DNA of 57,645 nucleotides. It comes from CAZRIP01 sp964600165 (GTDB lineage Bacteria > Elusimicrobiota > Elusimicrobia > UBA1565 > UBA9628). The translations under genes and the position numbers were made by a program. Under the pieces are notes generated by a model. The model was not told the origin of the DNA and searched no databases. It was given only the letters and a program-made list of their open reading frames with translations. Shown here piece after piece: positions 25,266 through 35,200 of the stretch. Within the stretch, counting starts at the first letter, position 1. Each line of letters begins with the position of its first letter. Location: NCBI GenBank assembly GCA_964600165.1, contig CAZRIP010000007.1:1-57645 (forward strand), written 5' to 3'.

Positions 25266-25994
25266 TCAGGATACGTACGAGTAGTATATCAATCGCGCCG
25301 CGACGCCGCAGAGGACCGTGACCGCGCCGCCGAGGTAGAAGCTGAACCACGAAAGATCGAGGTAGCGCCGGGCGCGGACATAGTGCATCATCGACAGCCA
25401 CACGAGCGCGAGCAGCGGCCAAGCATGCCCTGGGATCAAGAAGCAGAGCGCGAGGACCAAGCGCTCGGCCATCGAGAGGTATTTTTCCCCGGCGCCGGGG
25501 AAGAGGCGGTCGTGCACGTCTTTCTCGACGAAATAGACGAAGACCGTGGTCGCGTGCGTGACGAGGACGAACAAGCAGCCCAGCACCGGCCACAGCTCCG
25601 GCATCAGCCTGGTCTGCGGGCTGTTGCTGATCCCGACGGGGATCACGGCGAAGATCACCGCGTAATGGATGATCTGGTCCCAGAGGAAATAGAGAGTGTT
25701 GTCGGGCGTCCCGTACTTGAAGATCGTAAAGACCCGCCACTGGTCCTCGACGAAGTGCGCCGCGAAGACGAGCAGGACGCACGCCCAACCGTTCAGGTGC
25801 ACGGATATGAAGGGAATGCGGATCCACGTCTCGCCGAGATACGGCCAAGTCAGGGCCGCGTAGGCGATCGGATGGGAGGCGCAATGCGCGAGCATCCCCC
25901 ACAGCGAGCTGCGCTTCCAGCGGTTGATGAAATCGGTTTGAAACGTGAAATCGGCCAGCAGATGGCCGAACAGAAGCCGCCAAAAGATCAGCAT
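25266..25994 (-). CDS. DUF3307 family integral membrane protein
   Basis: 242 residues with about six hydrophobic segments. The family's polar signatures are in place: 'HLLADFTFQTDFI' at the N-terminus, 'HFVEDQW' in the middle and 'DQIIHY' further on, with charged residues inside the membrane span that suggest a metal or proton site. Function of the family is unknown. It lies between the CHASE2-cyclase (10-base gap) and thiolase (16-base gap) on the same strand. Confidence 0.85.
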   Translation of the reverse strand: MLIFWRLLFGHLLADFTFQTDFINRWKRSSLWGMLAHCASHPIAYAALTWPYLGETWIRIPFISVHLNGWACVLLVFAAHFVEDQWRVFTIFKYGTPDNTLYFLWDQIIHYAVIFAVIPVGISNSPQTRLMPELWPVLGCLFVLVTHATTVFVYFVEKDVHDRLFPGAGEKYLSMAERLVLALCFLIPGHAWPLLALVWLSMMHYVRARRYLDLSWFSFYLGGAVTVLCGVAARLIYYSYVS

Positions 25995-26004
25995 GCTCGG
26001 GCCT

Positions 26005-28104
26005 TCATTTGGCGGTCAAATTAAACACGCCGTCCCAGTTCTCGTCGGGCGGGATGGCCGCGTAGTCGCGCGCGGCGTTGAGATAGAGATTGCCCGGCCC
26101 GTCGTTCGGGAAGATCTTGACGACCTCCTGGAACTCGAGCAGAGCGTCCGAATATTCTCTTTTCTTGAAAAACTCGAGGCCTTTGACGTAGCGCGGCAGC
26201 GCCCGGCCCCACTCGTCCGAGAGCTCTCCCTTGCGCGCCAGGAGCTCGTAGACGCGGATGGGGGTCTCCTTGCCGACGACGCGCACGCGGCCGAGCTCGC
26301 GCGCCTCGACGACGTCGCGGGCGCCGTCGAAGGTGGCCTCGCTCGCCATGATCTTCGAGCCGAAAAATTTGTTGGCGCCTTCCAGGCGCGAGGCGAGATT
26401 GACCTCGTCGCCGATGACCGTGTATTGCAGCTTCTTGGTGCTGCCGGTCAGGCCGACGGTGACGTCGCCGGAGTTGAGCCCGATGCGGATGGCCGGCGTC
26501 TCCGGCATGTTGCCATCCAGGCTCGCGTTGAGCTTGACCATCGCCTTCTGGCAGTCGATCGCGGCCAGGCAGGCCTTGGCGCGGTGATCCGGCAACGTGA
26601 TCGGGGCGTTCCAAAACGCCATGATGCAGTCGCCGATGTATTTGTCGACGACGCCCTTTTGCTCGTGGACGACTTGGCTGAGCGCCGATAGATACTTGTT
26701 GAGGAAGATGATCAGCGCCTCCGGCGTCATCTTTTCGGAGATGTTCGTGAAATGCGCGATGTCCAAGAAGAAGATCGTCATCTCGCGCTTCTCGCCGCCG
26801 AGTTTGACCTTGCCCGGGTCCTTGACGAGGTCGTCGACGACCTCGGGGGCCACGAACTGCCCGAAGACGTTCTTGATGAACTTCTTCTCGGCGCCCTCGG
26901 TGAGCACGCGATGCACCGTCTGCGCGAGGAACGCGCTGACGAGCGCGGCCTCGGGAGCGACGAAGTCCAAGCGCATGCCTCGGCCGAAGGCCCAAGAGCC
27001 GAGGAACCACCAGCCGACGCCCACCCCGAAGGTGACCCCGGCGGCGGCCGGCGGCGGCATCTCGTGCAGAAGCATCGGCAGCCAGATCATCCCGAGGATG
27101 GCGAGCAGCACCCAGCCGCGCTTGACCGGCTGCAGGAAATCGTCGTGGAGCATGTTGTCGACGACGTTGCAGAGATATTCGACGCCCGGCGCCTCGGAGG
27201 TGAACGGCGACGGATAATGATCGTAGTAGCCGAGCGACGTCGAGCCCACGAACACGATCGCGCCTTTCAGGACTTTCTTCTGCTCGTCGGTCAGCTGATC
27301 TTCGATCACGTCCATGTACGAGATGCGTTGATACGGGGCGTCGACGTCGGCGAGATTGGCGACCTTGCCCTTCTTCTCGCGGTCTCGCTTGGAATGCTGG
27401 AGCCAGTTTTTCGGCGCGCGAAAGTTGAGCCAGTAGTATTTAGAGGCCCCCCACTTGTCCATGACGTCGTCGAGCGGCGCGCCGGTGTAGCTCGAGTACG
27501 CCGCGGCCTCGACGGACGCGGCGATCTTCGAGGAATCGCGAGGATCGTGCGTGCGCTCGTCGAAAAGGATCGCGCGGCGTATATGGCCGTCGTTGTCCAA
27601 CACGCGCTCGACGTCCGGATAACCCAGGAACTCCGACGCCTTCTGCAAGCCTTCGATCGGAGGCGTGATCGTGATGACGTTGCCGAGCGGGGTCACCTTG
27701 GTGTCGACGTGGTAGAGGTGCACGACCTTGCCGAAGCGCTTGGTCGCGGCGGTCAGCTCGGCGTCGCCGTCCCGCGTCTCGAAAAACAGCTGGTCGAAAA
27801 CCACGGTCTTGGTCCCGAGCGACTTCAGGCGATCGAGCAGCGGCGCGTGGAGCTTGCGGTCGAGCGGGAAGCCGTACTTCTTGCCCGTGTCGTCGTCCAT
27901 CGCGACGACGATGATCCGCGGGTCGCCTGACGGCAGATTCTCGCCGTGACCGAGGAATTTCATGTCCTGCCAGGAGTTCTCGAGCGAGAAGAACACGCCC
28001 GGGACGTCGAGGCCGATGAAGCCCGGCCAGAACAGAGGCAGGAAGAGCAGGGTGAAGGCGATCGAAAAGTAGAGCGGGAAGCGGCTCTTGGCGGCCTGGC
28101 TCAT
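26005..28104 (-). CDS. CHASE2-domain adenylate/guanylate cyclase (class III)
   Basis: 699 residues making cyclic AMP or cyclic GMP in response to an external signal. After an N-terminal membrane helix comes a periplasmic CHASE2 sensor (about 30-335, with 'RIIVVAMDDDTGKK', 'VVFDQLFFE', 'IVFVGSTSLGYYDHYPSPF', 'PGVEYLCNVVDNML'). Two or three membrane helices follow, then the catalytic domain: metal Asp in 'FFLDIAHFTNISEKM' and 'YIGDCIMAFWNAP', and 'TVIGDEVNLASRLEG'. A C-terminal TPR-like tail ends it. ATG 28104 overlaps the stop of the secreted HEAT protein, which could be a sensing partner (inference). Confidence 0.93.
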   Translation of the reverse strand: MSQAAKSRFPLYFSIAFTLLFLPLFWPGFIGLDVPGVFFSLENSWQDMKFLGHGENLPSGDPRIIVVAMDDDTGKKYGFPLDRKLHAPLLDRLKSLGTKTVVFDQLFFETRDGDAELTAATKRFGKVVHLYHVDTKVTPLGNVITITPPIEGLQKASEFLGYPDVERVLDNDGHIRRAILFDERTHDPRDSSKIAASVEAAAYSSYTGAPLDDVMDKWGASKYYWLNFRAPKNWLQHSKRDREKKGKVANLADVDAPYQRISYMDVIEDQLTDEQKKVLKGAIVFVGSTSLGYYDHYPSPFTSEAPGVEYLCNVVDNMLHDDFLQPVKRGWVLLAILGMIWLPMLLHEMPPPAAAGVTFGVGVGWWFLGSWAFGRGMRLDFVAPEAALVSAFLAQTVHRVLTEGAEKKFIKNVFGQFVAPEVVDDLVKDPGKVKLGGEKREMTIFFLDIAHFTNISEKMTPEALIIFLNKYLSALSQVVHEQKGVVDKYIGDCIMAFWNAPITLPDHRAKACLAAIDCQKAMVKLNASLDGNMPETPAIRIGLNSGDVTVGLTGSTKKLQYTVIGDEVNLASRLEGANKFFGSKIMASEATFDGARDVVEARELGRVRVVGKETPIRVYELLARKGELSDEWGRALPRYVKGLEFFKKREYSDALLEFQEVVKIFPNDGPGNLYLNAARDYAAIPPDENWDGVFNLTAK

Positions 28105-29210
28105 TGCGCCTGCGGCGGCGGCGCAGGCGCCTTCTTTTTCGGCGCGGGCTTCGCTTTGGGCTTGGTCTTGGGCTTGATCTTGGGCTTTGTCGCGGGCCTG
28201 CCCGCCGCGGAGGCCGTCCCGGTCGAGGTCATGACGAGGGGCGCGGCCGCGGGCTTCTCGACGATGCCCAGGCGGGACTTGAGCTGCGCGCGCGCGAAGT
28301 CGATCACGCTGCGCGTGACTTGGTCGGTCTCGGCCTTGAAGGCCTTGTCGAGCGCGGGCAAACCGGTCTTCTCGTCGCCGATCAGGCCGAGAGTCGACGC
28401 CGCGCGCTGGCGAATGGCGGGCTGGGGATCGGACAGGGCGCCGAGGGCGACGGGCACGCCCGAGGAGATCCCGATGCTCGCCAAGCCTTGCGCTGCTTTC
28501 AGCCGCACGGAGACGTCGCCGTCCTTGAGCGCCTCGAGAAGAGCGCCGGCGGCCCCGGGGTCGGGCGAGGAAGCGATAGCGCCCACGGCGTTCATGCGGA
28601 TCTCGGCGTCGGAGTCCGCGACGGAAGGGCGCAGGGCGGCCGCGGCCGCCGGCGTGCGGAATTGAGCCAGCGCCGCCGCCGCGGCGCGGCGCAGCGCGAC
28701 GTCCGGGTCCTGCAGCAGCTTGGAAAGGGCCGGCACGGCGCTCGCGGCGCGCATCGCGCCCAGCGTGCGCACGGCGGAGTAGCGCACGCCGGGGTCCTTG
28801 TCCGAAAGGGCCCCGGTCAGCGCGTCGACGGCGCTCGCGTCGCCGATGTACGCCAATGAGGTCGCCGCGCTCTGCCTGACTCCGGCGTCCGGGTCTTTCT
28901 GCAGCAGGTCGGCGAGCGGCTTGACCGCCTGGGCCGAGTGAAGAAGGCCGAGCGCGTTGGCCGCCGCCGCGCGCACGGGCGCCTGCTCGTCGCGCAACAA
29001 GGGAAGGATGCTGGGCGCGGCCTCGGGCCGGCGCAGCTGCGCGAGCTGGTCGATGCCCTGCCGACGGACGCCGGGGTCCTTGGCCTCGAGCTTGTTGAGC
29101 CCGTCCTGATAGGGATCGACGGCGGGCGCGGCCGGCGCCATGGAGGTATCCGCCGAGAAGACGGTCAGCGGAAGCGCGAAAAGGGCGAGAAATAGAAGTC
29201 CGCGCATCAT
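28101..29210 (-). CDS. Secreted HEAT-repeat protein with basic Pro-rich tail
   Basis: 369 residues from ATG 29210; a second ATG follows at once at 29207. The signal peptide reads MMRGLLFLALFALPLTVFSA. Seven to eight HEAT/PBS-lyase-type repeats follow, each near 31 residues ('DPGVRYSAVRTLGAMRAASAVPALSKLLQ', 'DVSVRLKAAQGLASIG'). The last 35 residues alternate Lys and Pro and end PPPQAQ, as in linkers or TonB-like stalks. It is coupled to the CHASE2-cyclase by ATGA. HEAT arrays bind proteins, so a periplasmic partner of the sensor is a reasonable guess. Confidence 0.85.
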   Translation of the reverse strand: MMRGLLFLALFALPLTVFSADTSMAPAAPAVDPYQDGLNKLEAKDPGVRRQGIDQLAQLRRPEAAPSILPLLRDEQAPVRAAAANALGLLHSAQAVKPLADLLQKDPDAGVRQSAATSLAYIGDASAVDALTGALSDKDPGVRYSAVRTLGAMRAASAVPALSKLLQDPDVALRRAAAAALAQFRTPAAAAALRPSVADSDAEIRMNAVGAIASSPDPGAAGALLEALKDGDVSVRLKAAQGLASIGISSGVPVALGALSDPQPAIRQRAASTLGLIGDEKTGLPALDKAFKAETDQVTRSVIDFARAQLKSRLGIVEKPAAAPLVMTSTGTASAAGRPATKPKIKPKTKPKAKPAPKKKAPAPPPQAQ

Positions 29211-29214
29211 CCGG

Positions 29215-29243
29215 ATTCTATCTTTCCTATATATAGAGTGCAA
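29215..29243 (-). promoter_or_regulatory. Promoter between the giant gene and the HEAT-cyclase unit
   Basis: On the minus strand TTGCAC (29243-29238), 17 bp, then TAGAAT (29220-29215) lie in the 45-bp gap, with the -10 ending four bases before ATGATG. The predicted start falls on the first or second ATG. This separates the giant gene from the downstream unit. Confidence 0.5.
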
Positions 29244-29255
29244 CAGCGACCGCTC

Positions 29256-32200
29256 TTAGTGGATCACGCCGATCTTGCGGATGGCGGTGGCCGTGCCGAG
29301 CGGCGACTTGACCTTGATGCGCGCGATGTAGCCGCCCTTCGAGACGAAGGCGCCCGAGCCGTTCTTGCCGTCCCAGGTCACGAAGTTCGGGCCGGTCTGG
29401 CCGCCCGCCGTGCCGCCAGAGAATTGCAAGGTCTTGACCGTGTAGCCGAGCAGGTCGTAGATCGTGATCGTGACGTCCGACGGAGCCGCGAGCGTATACG
29501 TGATCACGGTCTGGCCGGCGGGGCCGCCCTTGCGGCTGTCGAACGGGTTCGGGTAGTTGCTGACGCCGGCGATGACGTCCGAGGTCGCGCCGGTGTTGAC
29601 GTTGAGCGAGGCCGTCGACCACGGACCGATCACGCCGGCGCCGCTGATCGCGCGCACGCGATAGCTGAAGAACTCGCCGGCCGGGCGCGGCGACTCGCCT
29701 GGGAACGTCGGGTCGCCGACGTTATACGTCGTGAGATGCGACGGCACGATGTTGAGCGTGCGCCAGACGACGTTGGCGCTGACGTCGCTCGCTATGCCGC
29801 CGCGCTCCTGCACCTCGTAGGCGATGAGCCCTGACGGCGGCGAGTTCGGGACGCTCCATTTGACGGGGTAGCTGACCTTGCCTTGCTCGAGGGGCTGGAC
29901 CGCCGCCGGCGCGCCGGGGTCGATCGTGTCCGGGCGGAACATGAACATGGCCCTTACAGGAGACGTGCTGATCGTCTGTCCCGAGCCATTGGTCGTGATG
30001 AACTGAGCGAAGAGGATCGCTCCGGCGTCCGAGACGACCTCGCCGGGGAGGTGCATGATCGGCACGGAGCCGTTGATGCCGCGGCCGTTGTCGCTGGTCC
30101 CCACGACGCACTGAAGGTGCGTCTTGTCGATGATCGCCACGCGGATGAGCTCGCTGCCGACGTAGACGGTGCCGCTGCCGAGCGGGAAGCTGAGCTTCGA
30201 GGTGTCGGCGACGGCGAAGAAGGTCGTCGTCGGCGTCAACGCCTGCGTCAGCTGCGTGTTGTTGGGCAGCGGAAGAGTGAGATTGGGCAGGGACGCCGTC
30301 GTGACGGGGAAGGTGCTCGTCGCGAGCGCGTGCAGCGTCAGGCCGCTCAAGTTGAGCGCGCTCGCTCTGAGCGCGGAGAGCGTCACGCTCGACCACGCGT
30401 GGCTGTAGTTCGTCGGGTTGTTGTAGTCCGGACCCGCCGCGATCTGGTAATAACCCGTCGCGTTGATGAGCGGCAAGGTCACGCTGAGCTTGTTGGTGCT
30501 TCCGGCCCACGACGACGGGATGAAGCCTTGGTCGGGCACCGGCGTCGCGTGCGCGAAGTCGCCGGGGAAGCTCGGGTCGTTTCCGAGCAGCACCTGGAAG
30601 CCGCCGAAGCCGTTCGGGACGATCATGTCCGGGATGCCGTCCTTGTTGACGTCGACGTCCAGGATGCCCGTCCCCGTGATGTCCTGCGTCGGGATGCCGT
30701 CGCCGAGCAGCGACACTTGGTTCATGATCGTGCTCGCGCCGATCGAGAAGTTGTCCGGGACGCCGTCGCCGTTGAGGTCGACCATCGGGGACCCGCAGGC
30801 GGTCGAGGTCGACCACTTCGTGCCGTCGTTGCAGAGCCATTTCGACTTGTCCGGCTCGGAGCCGTCGGAGGCGCTGCAGCCGGGCTCCGAGTTCGGGCAG
30901 ATGTTGTTGCGAGGGTTGGTCGGATCCTTGCCGTTGTTGCACGCCGGGCTGATCAGCGCGTACGCGGGGAAGCCCGTCCCGGGGCCGCACTTGACGACGA
31001 TGATCGGGACCATCACGGACGACGAGCTCGGCGCCATCGTCACGGACGGCACCGTGAGCGCGGAGATCGTCACGTTGCGGCCGATGACGGGCGGGCTATT
31101 GCCCGGATCGGCGGCGGCGGGCACGGTCAGACCGTTCGGGCCGAGGACGCTCGCGAAGGTCGGGAGCTCGACGCCGACCTGGTCGTTGAGCGTCGATGAA
31201 GACGCGTTGTCGAGGAAGCCGATGTTGCCGGCGATATAGAGCGTCGTCGTGTGGGTCGTGATCGCGATATAGGGAGCGCCCGTGCAGCTTCCATCAGGAA
31301 GGACTCCGGTCGAGCAGAAATTCACCAGCGCGTTGCCGCCGCCGAAAGCCGAGACGGAGCTGCCGTGATTGATGAAGCCCAGCTGCATCTCGTTGTTCGG
31401 AGTGAACACCAGGCTTCCGTTGTCGAGCCAGACGCTCATCTGGGCTAGGTCGCCGTCGCCGCGGCCGGCCGGAGAGGTCGAGGTGATCACGGTGCCGAGC
31501 TGCGTCAGCCTCAGGGAGGCCAAGTTCACGAAATCGACGTTGGTGTGCAGCTGCAGCTCGAGCAGCGGGACGTTCTGCTGACCTTGAGAGGAGCCCGACG
31601 GAGCGATCGAGAACCCCGAGACCGAGAGCTCGACCGCGGCGATCGCCGCGTTGGTGCCGACGAAGGCGTAGCCCGTCGTCCCCGTGCCGAGCGGGTTGAC
31701 GCGAGTGACGTTCTGGTAGATGTTCTGCGTGACGACGTCGTTTTGAGGCATGCCGAACCAGACCGGGTTGCGGATCGCCAAGCCGATAAGGTCGTTTTGG
31801 ATGCCGGACGGAGCGATGTCGTAGGCGACGAAATAGGTCTGGGCCGTCGGGCCGAGAAGCTGGTCGTTGTTCAGATAGACCTGATGCTGGACGTTCTTCT
31901 GGTTGACCTGGTCGAAGACGTCGACCTTCTTGACCGGCGCGCCGACGCCCGAGAAGATCTGCGGCGTGTTCGCGTTGCCCAAGATGTTGCCTCGCGAGGT
32001 GATGGCGATGCAAGGATCGCCGGTGCCCGGGTCGATGCCGGGCGTCGGCGCCGCCTGGCAGCCGGGGCCGGAGAACGTCATCAGCTCGGCGCCGTTGACG
32101 TAGACGTTGCCGCCGACCATGGCTCCCGTGTTGTCGCGCGGGAAGCCCTGCGTCGAGACGAGGACCATGTCGAACGGCACGGCCTGCGCGCTCGAGACCG

Positions 32201-35200
32201 CGACGGCGAGCGCCGTGTTGACCTCCGATATGTTGAGATCTTGAGGCCCGAGGGTATCGTTCGAGTCGATGTCCTTGTAGATGCGCACGAACTCCACGTC
32301 GGTGTTGCGTCCGAGCGGGAAGTTCGGATCTTGCGAGCCTCCGGTGCGCTCCAGGATCAGCGAGCGCCACGGCGCGAGCGCCTGGTCGGTCACGAGGTTG
32401 AAGCGCAGGAACGGGGTGTCCGTCTCGCCCTGAGTGATCGCATGGAGGTCCTGGGCGATGTCGTTGACGCCCAAGGTGACATGCGAGACGACCTTGGTGA
32501 TCGCCATCAGCGGCGACGTCTGGAACGTCGGGCTCGTGATGTCGACGACGTTCGGCGGCGCGAGCGCGACGTAGCCGTTGCCGTTGAACGCCGCGCCGAC
32601 CTGCGCCCCGACCGAGGTGAACTGGTTGATGTCGTAGGTGACGAAATAATAGCCCGGGGTGGGCGTAACCAGAATGGGCTTGGTGAGCACCATCGTCACC
32701 GTGCCCGAGCTGAAGACGTCCTTGCCCGTCGAGACGAGGTTCGGGAACGAGCCGTCGACCGCCTGCGTGGCGATGGTCGGCGTCCAACCGCAGTTGTTCG
32801 TCGGGTTCTTCCAGACCTTGACGACGTTGACGTCGCTGTCCAAGCCCCCGGCGGGCGCGCCGAGGCGGTCGAGCTTGATCTTCTGCACGACGGCGCTGTT
32901 CTGATCGACCTGCATCTGCATGCAGATCATCTGCACGTTCTGCTGGTTCTGCTGGGCGGACGCCGGGTTGACCGCCGAGAGGTTCGTGGTCACGGTGTTG
33001 ACGGTCGGCGTCAGCACGAAGGCCGGGCTCGCCGGGATGCCGTTGACGAACGAGGTCACGTGGCCGGCGTTGACCGGAGTGAGCGTGAAGTCGCCCGGGA
33101 TCGCGGCGTTGGCGCCCGTGACGACGGCGGCCGGCGTGTTCGTGACGTAGGAGAAGCTCGAGGCCGGCGAGACGTCGAACGAGACGTAGAAGGTCTTGGT
33201 CGACGGCGTGATCAGCACGTAGCCGGGGCTGTTGATCGACGGGTCGTTGATCTGGATGGCGGCGACGCCGTTGGGCTGCGGGAAGGCGCCGAAGCTCGTC
33301 TGGCCCATCAAGAGGTCCCCCGAGTCCTGCTGCGTCGCCGAGTTGCGATGGAACGTGCGGTCGAGCGTGGTCGACTGCCACAGCTTGACGTTCGTGATGT
33401 CCGAGTCCTGGCCGAAAAGGCCGCTCGGCAGCAGGCGCGAGAGCGTGACGCTGCTCCACTGGATCTGATCGGCCGAGGCCCAGACGTCCAGGCGCAGCAC
33501 GGCGGAGTTGAGGCTGCCCTGCTGCAGGTGGGTCGCCACCGTCGCGCCGACCGAGTGCGCGCCGGTCACCGTGTTCAACGCGCCGCGCGTGACGTTCAAG
33601 AGCTCGGGGAACGGGTTGTTCGTCGCGCTCGAGTAGCTGATGATCTCGGCGTCGACCAGGGCGTAGGTCGTGGTGCCGTTGATCGGCAGCGGGAAGCCCG
33701 CCGTCGACGTGATGACCCACGACGCGTCCACCGTCCCCGCCGGCTCGGAGGCGATCGGCTGTACGAGCGTCGGCGCCTGGAACGTGCCGGTCGAGTTGCT
33801 GAAGTAGGGCGTCGACTGCACGTACATCGTCTGCGGCGAGGCGATGATCGCCCGCGGCTTCGAGACGAAAGGCAGGTTCGACGTCGGATCGTACGCGTCC
33901 GGCGTCTGGATAGAGTTGAGCTGCGGGTCGTCGGTCAACGGGAACGGGCTGTTGGTCGGCAGCGAGCCGCCCGGAGGCGAGGGGTTGAGCATGACGCCGA
34001 CGGTGCGCGGCGCGCTCGTCGTCGGGTCGGTCGGCAGCGCGGCGGGCGTGATGTGATACGCCACGAAGTAGCGCTGGCCGATCCCTTGTTGCGTCGCGAG
34101 CTGGGGCGTCGTGAGATTGACCGGCGCGGTCAGCAGTATGCGCGACTGCAGCGCCACGCCCTGATAGTTGCCGAACGTGCCGGTGCCGATCTTGACGTCG
34201 CAGGTCGGCGGGCCCGTCGTGCAGGGCTCCAGCACGCCGTCTTGGTTGGCGTCGAACCAGACCGAGGTCTCGTCGACGTCGGCCGCGATCGAGTTGGCGG
34301 AGGTCGCCGAGCCCGTCGCGAACACGACGAGCCAGCGCCACTGCTCGTTCGAGATGCCCGTCTGCATCAGGAACGAGGCGACGGCGACGGTGCTGCCTTG
34401 CTGGGCGTAGGCCCCGAGCAAGCTGTCGGGAGCGTCCGTCGAGGTCACCTTGACGAAGTCGGTCACGTGCGCGGTCTGCAGCACGAGCGAGACCGAGACG
34501 CCCGCGGTCGGGATGCCGACCTGGAATGTCGACATCGTCTTCGGCGCCTGGATCTGGAAATAGTTGGTCGAAGGGATGATGACGCCGATGTTGGATTGCG
34601 GCGAGACGGTAGCCTGCGGGTCCATGTCGAAAGTGACGAAGTAATTGCTGGGCGTCGACGTGATCTCCGCGCCGGCGCCGAGCGCGCCGACGATCGGGAT
34701 GCGCGCGGGGCCGGAGAGCACCGTGCCGCTCGACCAGGAAAGGCCGAGCTGGCAGGTCCCCTCCAACCCGCGGTAGCAGCTCGTCAGCTCGTTGGAGGCC
34801 GGGACCGCGCCCGTGCAGCGGACGATCTCCTTCTTCGTCTCGTCGGTCTGATTGTCGCCCAAGACCAGACGCTCGTCGAGGTCGTTGGAGAACGGGTTGT
34901 CCGCGGGGTAGAGGTTCGCGTAGTTGTCGACGTAGACGTTGAACGGGACGCCGAGCAGCGCCGGGTTGCAGGCGGCGTTGAGCGTGGCGTCGACCGGCCC
35001 GACCAGGTTGACCGTCGGGAACACGTGGCTGTACGTGTTGGCGGGGCTGACGATCTGATCGCCGTTGAGCGTGTTGGTCGAGGCTTCCAGCAGGCCGTTG
35101 CCGCTGTTGTCCTGCCAGATGCGGATGTTGACGACGTCGGTGGCCTTGTTGATCAGCGAGAAGGCGGGCGCGTAGGCGCCTTGGCCGCCGTTCTCGGTCG

